In this document: in pieces, positions 1 through 7,804 of the stretch
Layout: each line of letters begins with the position of its first letter
How positions within the stretch are numbered: position 1 is the first letter of the stretch
Assembly: GCA_011052055.1 (NCBI GenBank)
Contig: DRJW01000174.1
Coordinates: forward strand, 1-30,791
Reading direction: 5' to 3'
Length of the DNA: 30,791 nt
DNA from: Nitrospirota bacterium
GTDB lineage: Bacteria > Nitrospinota_A > UBA7883
The notes under the pieces: model-generated
Told to the model about the DNA's origin: nothing
Database searches by the model: none
Seen by the model: only the letters and a program-made list of their open reading frames with translations
Translations under genes and position numbers: made by a program

Positions 1-822
1 GGGATTGATCTCAATGAACACAGGATCCTGATCGGTCTCCATGTACTGAAGGTTTCCCGGCCCCCGGTAATCAAGGGCGGCTACGATTTTCGCCACAGCC
101 TCCCCGATGGCCTGGTTGTGCAAGGTTTTTCCTTTGTACGACACGCCGCTTTTCACTTCCAGCCGGTAGCGGGGCACATATCCGAGAAGCTGTCCGGCCC
201 GGTCAGTAATGAAATCAACGGTCACCTCCCGCCCCTCCACATAGTTTTGTAACAGCATAGTACCTGCGGGACGAGCGTCGTTGAGGCGGGCCACCTCGGA
301 GCCGTTTTCGAGACGGTTTACATCAACAGAGCCGCGCCCCTCGATTGGCTTTACGATGACCGGAAAGCCCTCGCTCCATTCTGCGTAGCGCTCCAGCGGG
401 ATGGTGGGAGGGGTGGCGAGGCCGCACTCAAGAAAAAGCTGGCGCGTCCTTATTTTGTCGAGACATCGGCGTACCGCATCCGGAGGCGCTATCGCCACTT
501 CACATCCAAGAGTGGCCAGATGATCAGTCCCCTCGGCCAGGGCGCCGAATTCGTAATCTACAATTGGAATGAGCAGTTCAATCTTTTGGCTCTTGACAAT
601 GGAGCAGACGGCTTCGAAGAAGCCGGGGTCTTCGGCCCGGGGAACGAGATGAAACCGGTCGGCCATAAACCGCCCTGCCGAAAGGGGCTCCATATCCATG
701 ACGTGGATCTTCGTTGGATGGCTGTCGTTGACCAGGCGGAGCGCTTTTACAACACCCTGGCAGGTGGCTGTTCCAGCGCCCGATATCAGAACCCTCACCG
801 GCTCTTGATACGTGGCGCTCAT
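1..822 (-). CDS. ATP-grasp domain protein (CarB/PylC-like), C-terminus cut by window edge
   Basis: The minus-strand reading frame is open from an ATG at 822 down to base 1, giving 274 codons with no stop, so the C-terminal end lies outside the window. The N-terminus (VRVLISGAGTATCQGVVKAL, residues 9-28) is a Rossmann-like pre-ATP-grasp domain. It is followed by a segment reading LLIPIVDYEFGALAEG, and then by ATP-grasp features: FPVIVKPIEGRGSVDV, LLQNYVEGREVTVDFITD and, near the cut end, FIEIN, which resembles the metal-binding Glu/Asn of the family. ATP-grasp enzymes of this carbamoyl-phosphate-synthase-like group ligate a carboxylate to an amine or thiol through an acyl phosphate. The substrate cannot be told. 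The start overlaps the stop of the upstream oxidoreductase as ATGA, so the two are translationally coupled. In polysaccharide loci such pairs often modify a sugar or its acyl substituent; that role is inference. Confidence 0.85.
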   Translation of the reverse strand, partial: MSATYQEPVRVLISGAGTATCQGVVKALRLVNDSHPTKIHVMDMEPLSAGRFMADRFHLVPRAEDPGFFEAVCSIVKSQKIELLIPIVDYEFGALAEGTDHLATLGCEVAIAPPDAVRRCLDKIRTRQLFLECGLATPPTIPLERYAEWSEGFPVIVKPIEGRGSVDVNRLENGSEVARLNDARPAGTMLLQNYVEGREVTVDFITDRAGQLLGYVPRYRLEVKSGVSYKGKTLHNQAIGEAVAKIVAALDYRGPGNLQYMETDQDPVFIEINP

Positions 823-1826
823 GGCAACTCCACCGGCGCGCTGTTTAACGCAAGTGATCGGTCGGCCGCCTCAAGTATCTCCACCACCCGCATGCCGGCC
901 AGCGCGTCGTTGTGCGGGGAGCGGCCATGATCGATACAGTCGATAAAATAGCCTACCTCCCGCGCCAAAGCCTCGCCGGTGGAGAGCAGGGGCGAGCGCA
1001 TATCCCCCACCCGGTAGGTGGCCAGCATCTGGTAGACCCCCTCGCGGTTAAAAACTTTGACTCCCTTGTCGTAAATCTTGATTTTCTCTTCACGCTCGCC
1101 ATCGTCCCATACAAGCATCCGCTGAGCCCCGCCCACCAGTGTCCGCCGTATCTTAACCGGCGATAACCAGTTAGCGTGGAAGTGGGCGATGAAGTTATCG
1201 TTGTACCATAGTGTCAGATAACCGACATCTATATGGCTGTTGAAATGGGAGGAGCCGATGGCGCTGACGGTCGTGGGGCGATCCTTCACAAGATAGTTTA
1301 TTATTGCCAGGTCATGGGTGGCCAGATCCCACAAGACGTTGACGTCATGCTGAAACATGCCGAGGTTTACCCTGACCGAATCGTAATAGAGCAGGCTTCC
1401 CATCTCCCCGCTCTCGACAATCTCTTTCATTTTCATCACCGGGCCTGTAAACAGGAACGTATGATCGGTGATTACGGTCAGGCGCCTCTTGGCCGCCTCG
1501 TCAGCGATGCGCCGCGCCTCATCAGAGGTGGCCGCCACAGGCTTTTCCACCCAGACATGCTTGCCATGGCGCAAAGCTGTCATGGTCAGCTCGAAATGGG
1601 TGGAGACCGGCGTGGCGATGACTGCAATATCGATATCGGGAGCTGTGAGAATCTGGCTGGCGTGGGCGACCACCTCCGAATGGGGCCAGGACATCTCCGC
1701 CTTGGCGCGCTGGTTCGGATCGACTTCCGCGATGCGCTTAACTACGCACTCCGGGTGGCTGGCGAAATTACGAGCCAGGTTCGGCCCCCAGTAGCCATAG
1801 CCGACAATACCGATGTTGCGCTTCAT
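819..1826 (-). CDS. Gfo/Idh/MocA family NAD(P)-dependent oxidoreductase
   Basis: A 335-residue protein of the usual length for this family. The N-terminal Rossmann motif is IGIVGYGYWGPN (residues 5-16), the family signature EKP is at 94-96, and the conserved aspartate/histidine segment WDLATHDLAI sits at about 166-175, with H171 the likely catalytic histidine. These enzymes oxidise or reduce a hydroxyl/keto group on a sugar or NDP-sugar (for example 3-dehydrogenation of UDP-sugars), but the substrate cannot be read from sequence. The chosen start is the ATG at 1826, which lies nine bases after a clear GGAGG. A TTG two codons upstream (1832) is in frame but sits too close to that site. The stop overlaps the ATP-grasp gene start by four bases, indicating a two-gene operon transcribed away from the rest of the locus. 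Confidence 0.9.
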   Translation of the reverse strand: MKRNIGIVGYGYWGPNLARNFASHPECVVKRIAEVDPNQRAKAEMSWPHSEVVAHASQILTAPDIDIAVIATPVSTHFELTMTALRHGKHVWVEKPVAATSDEARRIADEAAKRRLTVITDHTFLFTGPVMKMKEIVESGEMGSLLYYDSVRVNLGMFQHDVNVLWDLATHDLAIINYLVKDRPTTVSAIGSSHFNSHIDVGYLTLWYNDNFIAHFHANWLSPVKIRRTLVGGAQRMLVWDDGEREEKIKIYDKGVKVFNREGVYQMLATYRVGDMRSPLLSTGEALAREVGYFIDCIDHGRSPHNDALAGMRVVEILEAADRSLALNSAPVELP

Positions 1827-2486
1827 CCGCAAGTCCCTCCAATCAACATTCTCTTCATTTCAGAACGGCTTGTGAATGGCCTCCTGGCACAGATGCCCCA
1901 CAGATAAAGGGCGCGCGGTCAGACCTTATTAGAGCGCCTGTTGCCATACAAATCCGCATTACGAAACATGCTCCTAAGAGCAAAGGGGCGGCGGCGAAGT
2001 GACACACACAAACACTTTTCCTGGCCGGGCGCCCTGTTATGCGTATCGACGCGGCGGGAGTGAAACTTAACCGGTGAATCATGGAGTTTCATAAGGTTTC
2101 CGCCGATAAAAGACTGAGAATAATCTCACTTTAAGAGCCTGTAGCAACCAAAGAAATATATTGTTTGGCTATTAAAGCCATCCAGATTGGCTGAGCGTTG
2201 TTGACCTCGTATCGCGCGATAGAATGATGGCAACGAACTCAAAACAGATGGTTGGCATATCTCAAACCGATATTTCCCATATGTCCCTAGCGCTAGTGTA
2301 ACCGTACCATGATCGGCCTGTTTCAGCAATAAGATTGGGCGTCTCAGGCCGTATGCTCCCGAAGGGCGGCGCGATCTGCTTTGTTCACTAGAACTGCCGC
2401 GAAACCCTTGAGGAAGCCAGGGTCTGCCATTTTGAAATCATGGTATCCTCCATAAAACTAAACCTTATTCGGCCAATTATCTTGTT
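1827..2486. other. Divergent intergenic region without a convincing gene
   Basis: About 660 bases separate the leftward oxidoreductase operon from the rightward cluster, so promoters for both are expected here, but none is close to consensus. Several short minus-strand frames exist and none resembles a known family. One 28-codon frame (2344-2430) begins MADPGFLKGFAAV and looks protein-like. Another very short frame starts MKRMLIGGTCG and overlaps the oxidoreductase start as ATGA. These could be leader peptides, gene remnants or chance. A short inverted repeat TGAGA-ATAA-TCTCA lies at 2115-2128. No insertion-sequence ends, tRNA or rRNA were seen. Confidence 0.4.
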
Positions 2487-3578
2487 ATGGGCAGATTGTC
2501 AAAAGATTATCCGGCGAAATTTGTTATTTTGGGTACGGCAAGAAAGGATTTTGTCCTTAAAGCAATTAATAGCCTGAAGAGCCGCGTGACTAATATTGTA
2601 GCTGTTGTTAACAATGAAAGAAAAAGTCCGTTCCCAGGTCTGGACTATGATGTCAAGAGCTTTGCCGGACATATTACAAAGTTCAACATCTCACTTCTTG
2701 CGACTCTCCGGCAAATAAAACCCGGCGTAATAGTTGTTGTTATAGGGGATCAATTCATCCATAAAAATGTGTTCGAAACACTCAAATTCTGGATGCGCTG
2801 GCGTCTGCTCAACAAATCCGAGCTTTATGTTTCATATTCCTTCGACCCGGATTTTATTGAGTATTGGGATGAAACGTTTGAGCTTCCAGCTTCTACCAGA
2901 GCCTTCGCCGACAAAGACCTTTCGTTGCTCATCATCACACCTCACCCACGACTCGGCTGGATAAACAGGCCCGCCGACTTGACCGTAAAGGTGACCAGGA
3001 AAAAAGGCGCTGAACAATACCAGTGGCGATGCCGCATAGATCGAGCCGGAGCGCGTTTCACATCTGAGGATCAAAACTATGTGGCCGACCGGCCCTTGCT
3101 GAGCGTATTCGGCCCATCTGAGGTTTTTGGCGTTGCGCTTAACGACGACGAGGTTTTCTCCTGGATCCTTCAGGAGAAATTCAGCTCGTGGAATGTCAGA
3201 AATTACGGGGCGCCAGATTACTCGCTTCATCAGTCTTGCCTGGCCCTTGAGGAGAGATTCGGCGCCGAGAAACCGAAAATCGTTATCCTCGGGTTCTCAG
3301 CGCGGCGCGATTTTTCAGAAGACGAACTGCTGAAAGCAAAAACTTTGTGCGAGGAACATGACGCCGAATTAATCGTAATTAGCATGGATGGGAAACCTGC
3401 TGTTTATTCTGAGTTTTTAAATGAAAACGGGTTTACATGGCCGTCAGCTTCTATAGATCCGGGAAAAGGCGCCGCCGAGGAGAAGGTCATGGCCCATAAA
3501 GCCTTGGCCGAAGCGCTGGAGGAGACCATTAAATCGATAATTGCGCGCGAACCACGGAGTAAAAAAAGCGATCAATGA
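2487..3578 (+). CDS. SGNH/GDSL-hydrolase-like protein, probably catalytically degenerate
   Basis: A 363-residue protein with two parts. Residues 1-150 look like an alpha/beta domain (FVILGTARKDFVLKAI near the start, VIVVVIGDQF at 81-90) that I do not recognise. Residues 200-350 match the pattern of SGNH-family proteins in glycan loci: LLSVFGPSEVFGVALNDDE (204-222) aligns with the nucleophile block that usually reads GDSFTFG or GCSFTFG followed by a GV-DEETF segment. It is followed by WNVRNYGAPDYSLHQS (235-250), the usual block II. The serine (S211) is kept. The C-terminal block reads DPGKGAAEEKVMAHKALAEAL (from 324), with no histidine two residues after the aspartate as in DGHPN. Such proteins typically remove or transfer acetyl groups; here activity is doubtful. 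The ATGA overlap with the next gene suggests co-translation. The start has no clear Shine-Dalgarno. Confidence 0.6.
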   Translation: MGRLSKDYPAKFVILGTARKDFVLKAINSLKSRVTNIVAVVNNERKSPFPGLDYDVKSFAGHITKFNISLLATLRQIKPGVIVVVIGDQFIHKNVFETLKFWMRWRLLNKSELYVSYSFDPDFIEYWDETFELPASTRAFADKDLSLLIITPHPRLGWINRPADLTVKVTRKKGAEQYQWRCRIDRAGARFTSEDQNYVADRPLLSVFGPSEVFGVALNDDEVFSWILQEKFSSWNVRNYGAPDYSLHQSCLALEERFGAEKPKIVILGFSARRDFSEDELLKAKTLCEEHDAELIVISMDGKPAVYSEFLNENGFTWPSASIDPGKGAAEEKVMAHKALAEALEETIKSIIAREPRSKKSDQ

Positions 3579-4630
3579 AAATTCATTTGATATCAGCCGT
3601 GTGGGGCGATCAATACACAGATCTTTTTCTGAATGTATGTCTCCCGAACCAGCTTACACCAGGCAATTTGCGCGCGTTCGGGGAAACCGACGCAGTATAT
3701 AAAATCTACACTTCTTCTAAAGACGCGGAAACAATTCTTGATAACCGGTTCTACAAGGAAGTCGAGAGCTTAATGCCAACACAGGTCGTGGCCCTTGATC
3801 ATCTATTCAGGTCGAGCGGGCATTCGACGCCGATATCGATACTGCTCATGACGCAGTGCCACAAAGCCGCCATAGATTCAGCCAACATGGCAAACGCCAT
3901 TCTTGTTTTTCTGCCACCTGACCAAGTCTATTCGGAAGGGGCGTTTGCCAGGCTTATAGAAATAGCCTCTTCGGGCAAACGGGCGGTGACGCTATCTGGA
4001 GTCAGACTATCGAAGGAAACTTTCGTTCCGGCATTCAAGGAAAAGTTTACGGACGAAAATGGGCATATGCCCTCCCCTTCGAGGGATTTGGTGGAGCTTG
4101 CGCTTGGACATTTGCATCCCATAACCGCATCGATGTACATTGACGCTAAAAGTCCCAATGGAGCGCCAACACATCTTTACTGGAAAGTCGGAGCAGAAGG
4201 CTTTGTCGCAAGATGTCTGCATCTGCATCCACTTCTTTTGAATCCGGTTTCAAAGTCCAGGCTGATATACGGCAACTTTGATACTGATTACTTTCAAAAG
4301 GCCGCGCCTCTGCCTTCCGATTATTACATTGTTACGGATTCGGACGATATAACAGCTTTTGAGATGAGTCCGGTAGATAAAAGCGTCGGGTTTATAGGGG
4401 CGTCAAAATTCAACATAATTGGTTATGCCCGTTTTCTGAAACGTAATGGACACCATATCCACAAATATTTTCTAACGGAAGCCATTCGTATCCATTCAAC
4501 GCAAACGGACGATAACTGGGAAGCAATCGACGCTGAATCCAGTAATATAATCCAAGCGGCGCTTGCGCTAGCGAAACTTCCTGATTCGATTTTGCGTCTC
4601 TGGGCCTTCTTATTGGAAAAAATGCGCTAA
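3575..4630 (+). CDS. Glycan-locus protein of unknown family (VWGDQYTDLFL-type), glycosyltransferase-like
   Basis: A 351-residue protein beginning MKIHLISAVWGDQYTDLF, followed by LPNQLTPGNL (24-33), a strand reading AVYKIYTSSKDAETI (40-54), and a conserved-looking block LVFLPPDQVYSEGAFARL (110-127). Further blocks are YWKVGAEGFVARCLHLHPLL (202-221) and TDSDDI (254-259). I recognise the pattern only as a recurring uncharacterised type in bacterial glycan clusters, so a glycosyltransferase role is inference. It has no signal peptide or membrane segment. Residues 465-800 of the large glycosyltransferase at 11872-14829 repeat the same order of blocks (LPTQLSSNNL, WLLPEMVFSDGAL, LLWRVSAGKMLVRSSLLHP). 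That makes this a stand-alone copy of a module used elsewhere in the locus. It overlaps the upstream SGNH-like gene by four bases. Confidence 0.65.
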   Translation: MKIHLISAVWGDQYTDLFLNVCLPNQLTPGNLRAFGETDAVYKIYTSSKDAETILDNRFYKEVESLMPTQVVALDHLFRSSGHSTPISILLMTQCHKAAIDSANMANAILVFLPPDQVYSEGAFARLIEIASSGKRAVTLSGVRLSKETFVPAFKEKFTDENGHMPSPSRDLVELALGHLHPITASMYIDAKSPNGAPTHLYWKVGAEGFVARCLHLHPLLLNPVSKSRLIYGNFDTDYFQKAAPLPSDYYIVTDSDDITAFEMSPVDKSVGFIGASKFNIIGYARFLKRNGHHIHKYFLTEAIRIHSTQTDDNWEAIDAESSNIIQAALALAKLPDSILRLWAFLLEKMR

Positions 4631-4734
4631 TTTCTGAATCTGGAAAAATAACAATATCAAAGAAATTTACTGGAAGTTATAATGCGGAAACAACAATGTC
4701 GGCAAGCGCCTTCGATATAGCGGAAAATCGGTAA

Positions 4735-7728
4735 ATGCCTGGAAATCGTCATTTGGAAAGCTCGTTCATTACGGTCGAACTCACCGCCGAGTTCAAAATC
4801 GAAAATGTTCCTGGCCCCTCGCCCATGACAATACATTCCGTAGCGCAGGACGTATCGGGAAGGATCTATTGCTCCGATGAATTCAACCACCGTATTGTTG
4901 TCTTGGATAAAGCGGGTAAATGCGTCTTTGCGTTTGGTGGCAAAGGAAACGCCCCTGGAGAGTTCTGGTATCCAAGAGGCTTGGCTCTTGTTGACATTGG
5001 CGGTTCGACGCAACTTGCGGTATGTGACGCCTGGAACCATCGGGTACAGCGATTCGACCTGGAAGGGAACTTCATTTCCGCTTTTGGATCCATTGGTGAT
5101 GGCGAAAATAACTTTAATGAGCCGGTGGCGGTGATTCCTGGTAATGACGGCTCGCTTCAAATTCTTGAAAAGTGCAATCACAGGGTCAAGAAACATGGCC
5201 CAAACGGGGAATATCTCGGCGCATTCGGGGAACTGATGACAAGGGAGACTGAAGCCAAACTCGTCAATCCCACCGATACATATTTCAACGGTGTTCAAAA
5301 CTCTTATGGATTTAATTATCCTCAAGCTTACGCGGAGATGGAGGACGGGAGCCTGATTTTCGCCGATACCGGCAATCGACGCCTTTGCCGCACCACCGCA
5401 GAGGGTGTGTTGCTGGATATATACAAACTGGATGTTGAAGGGAATCCTCCCTATAGATACCCCACAAAAGTCGAGGCGCTTGGAAACGGGATTATCCTCA
5501 TCTGCGGCGTAAACCTCCCCTTTACTTTTCTGGATTTGGATCGGCCGTGGCTGGAAAGTCAAAACCTGATTGAAGCCGATGAAAACAAACCTCCGGCGTT
5601 CTCGCTACAGACAGGCGATGGTGATGTTACGCGAATGCTTTCGGTCGATGGGTGGTCCGGCGCCGTAAAAACATATTCTATTTGCCGGAGCGCCGGTCTG
5701 GAGGAGGCTTTACCTTCCCATGAAATACCCGGCGCCGGAGATATAGAGGAAATTCCTTGCTCCTGGACTGAAATGGAAAGTGATAAGTGGCTTTTATTTA
5801 TCAAACGGAGCCCGCTTTCCGAAAAGAACATCGAGTTCATACGCAAGTATGTGGATGTGAACATTCACTCGGCCAGACTTGCGATGCAAAAGGCGATGGA
5901 AATCGAGCCTGACCTTTGTAAAATAATATCTGGCAAGAGCGAATACCGTGAGAAGATTCACGCGGAGACGTTGAAAAAGTCGAATATTAAACCGCTGACG
6001 ACTGCGTATAACAGGCTATGCCTGGAATATTATCAATCGAGAAAAAAACACCGAATCTATAGCGCAACCTCAATCTCCAGTATAGCTGGAGCCATAAAAG
6101 CCCTTGATGGCGCCAATAAAGACAGGCTCTTGATGTCCGCCCGCAAGGAGCTGTGGAGCTTGCTACAAGGCGAATACTTGAGTATAGAAGACGAATACAT
6201 GGAGACAATATCGTGGCTTAAAAAACATCTCAAACAACTTGAAACCTTGAATATAGTGGCTGTCGCTAACGCGTTGACAGCGATCTTTTTTCTTATCTAT
6301 CATCTTTCGTATTTAAGAAAAGCGCTTTTGTTGCTCGACGAGTCCGCGCTGTTTAAGACGCTGGAATGCGAAAGTGAAATAAGAAAATTTGAAAGAATCG
6401 GAGATGACACCATTGACTACATACCGGAGACGCTACTTAATTTGATAAGTATGATTAGTGTGAAGTGGGGTTATTATGAAACCGCCGTCACAGCTTATCA
6501 ATACCAAGCGCAACGCAACGATGAAACTAAATTTCAATACATGATCGCTGTGTTCGATACTTTGGAGCTGTCCGGCTCCGGCGACGAGCGTCTCAGAGAG
6601 GTTCTCGCCTCCTCCCGCGAATATATCAAGTCTGAACAAGACGCCATAGAGTATCTAGACAGGTGCTTGAGGGCCGCCTATATTGATGGAGCAAAGCCTG
6701 TAATAAAAAAACACGTCCCAGAAAATATAGAGCAAACAGCTTTAGGTGAGCACTGGCGGCCATTAATCAAGGCTTGCGGCTTAATCGAGGAATTTAAGCC
6801 TTTATCATTAATTTTATCGGTCGGATCCACCGTATCAGATGAGATCAAAAAAGAATCGATGGAGCCGCCATCGGCTGGAATGGAAATAAGATATGTTACG
6901 AGCCTTTCCTTTTATCATTCGGAGACCGGCTCGCCTATCGTGCCAGCCAAGGTTAAAGCTTTGAACGACAACAAGATTATTGTCTCTGAAGTTGGAGGGA
7001 GCGTTTATTTATGCGATATCGAAGGGAACTCGAAGTTGTTATGGCGGTCAGATGCGGAAGTATACATAAGTGGGCTGGAAATGATTTCCCAGAATCAAAT
7101 CATGCTATTGATCGTCGAACAGCCACCTTCAGTCAGATTCAGAAAGCTCGTGATACTCGATTCAGACTCTGGATCGTGTGATGATATAACAAGTGATATC
7201 AAGTGCGACATACCAGAAGTTCACACAAGATTTATCATGACTGATGCGGGCAAATATCTGTTTTGCGGTTTTAATAGTTTCGAGCGTGGCAGTAATTTTC
7301 AGTTGGTGAGTGAAGAATTTACGAAGAGCGAGCCGCTCGATCCGTCGGCGCTGGCGGAAATTGGAGATATGACAATCCACGACGATGAACTGCTTATTTC
7401 TTTACCAAGCGCAAATTCTGTTTATTCATATTCTCTTGACGAAAATCAGGGGGCGTTCCTTGGACTGAAGACGGCATGCCGCCCGGTAGGAGTAGCGCGC
7501 GCCAACAAAGATTATTGTTTTGTGACATCCTGCGTCGGCATTGGACTGCAGGTTTATGACAGTCAATCGCAGTTGCTATTTCATCTGGCGCGCTTAAAAA
7601 ATGGCGAGGAGAGCTATATTCTAAGAGACGCCCATTTATCATTTGTTTCCGATATGTCTTTTGCCGGCGGCGATCTTTTGATGACAGATCATTATAGCGG
7701 CAGACTGCATATATTAACGACCTCTTAG
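4735..7728 (+). CDS. Large NHL-repeat beta-propeller protein with helical middle and second propeller-like end
   Basis: A 997-residue protein. Residues 30-290 hold at least four NHL repeats, each with the D-x-x-N-H/R-R-V signature: DEFNHRIVVLD (48-58), DAWNHRVQRFD (98-108), EKCNHRVKKHG (145-155) and DTGNRRLCRTT (211-221). This predicts a six-bladed propeller that binds protein, RNA or glycan surfaces. Residues about 350-680 are mostly helical and could be a TPR-like solenoid. Residues about 710-997 are again beta-rich, with short blade-like repeats (KIIVSEVGGSVYLCDIEGN near 730-750, GGDLLMTDHYSGRLHILTT at the end), suggesting a second propeller. No signal peptide, lipobox or membrane helix is visible, so it is probably cytoplasmic. 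The ATG at 4735 follows an in-frame stop immediately upstream, so it cannot be extended. Its role in the locus is unknown; a scaffold or binding protein is a guess. Confidence 0.75.
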   Translation: MPGNRHLESSFITVELTAEFKIENVPGPSPMTIHSVAQDVSGRIYCSDEFNHRIVVLDKAGKCVFAFGGKGNAPGEFWYPRGLALVDIGGSTQLAVCDAWNHRVQRFDLEGNFISAFGSIGDGENNFNEPVAVIPGNDGSLQILEKCNHRVKKHGPNGEYLGAFGELMTRETEAKLVNPTDTYFNGVQNSYGFNYPQAYAEMEDGSLIFADTGNRRLCRTTAEGVLLDIYKLDVEGNPPYRYPTKVEALGNGIILICGVNLPFTFLDLDRPWLESQNLIEADENKPPAFSLQTGDGDVTRMLSVDGWSGAVKTYSICRSAGLEEALPSHEIPGAGDIEEIPCSWTEMESDKWLLFIKRSPLSEKNIEFIRKYVDVNIHSARLAMQKAMEIEPDLCKIISGKSEYREKIHAETLKKSNIKPLTTAYNRLCLEYYQSRKKHRIYSATSISSIAGAIKALDGANKDRLLMSARKELWSLLQGEYLSIEDEYMETISWLKKHLKQLETLNIVAVANALTAIFFLIYHLSYLRKALLLLDESALFKTLECESEIRKFERIGDDTIDYIPETLLNLISMISVKWGYYETAVTAYQYQAQRNDETKFQYMIAVFDTLELSGSGDERLREVLASSREYIKSEQDAIEYLDRCLRAAYIDGAKPVIKKHVPENIEQTALGEHWRPLIKACGLIEEFKPLSLILSVGSTVSDEIKKESMEPPSAGMEIRYVTSLSFYHSETGSPIVPAKVKALNDNKIIVSEVGGSVYLCDIEGNSKLLWRSDAEVYISGLEMISQNQIMLLIVEQPPSVRFRKLVILDSDSGSCDDITSDIKCDIPEVHTRFIMTDAGKYLFCGFNSFERGSNFQLVSEEFTKSEPLDPSALAEIGDMTIHDDELLISLPSANSVYSYSLDENQGAFLGLKTACRPVGVARANKDYCFVTSCVGIGLQVYDSQSQLLFHLARLKNGEESYILRDAHLSFVSDMSFAGGDLLMTDHYSGRLHILTTS

Positions 7729-7804
7729 GCGTTTTGCTCATTTTTGGTTTTCACATTTATCGAGCTTGATTCTTGGCTCACACTCTTTTCAATGCGGCTT
7801 TATT

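Noticed and set aside
520..930. A 136-codon plus-strand frame
   Set aside because: Antisense to the ATP-grasp/oxidoreductase junction, where two minus-strand genes overlap as ATGA and fit known families.
1233..1907. A 224-codon plus-strand frame
   Set aside because: Antisense to the Gfo/Idh/MocA gene, whose Rossmann, EKP and histidine motifs are clear. The plus-strand product has no recognisable features.
1855..2329. Two minus-strand frames of 75 and 67 codons in the intergenic region
   Set aside because: No motif, no good ribosome-binding site and a biased composition; kept only as part of the intergenic description.
4657..5562. A 301-codon minus-strand frame opposite the NHL-repeat gene
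   Set aside because: It lies wholly antisense to a well-supported NHL-repeat coding frame, has no recognisable motif and no family-like pattern. It is a codon-bias shadow.
7766..7804. N-terminal extension of the AsnB-like protein
   Set aside because: Class II amidotransferases need cysteine directly after the initiator methionine, so the start must be the MCGIAG ATG at 7805.
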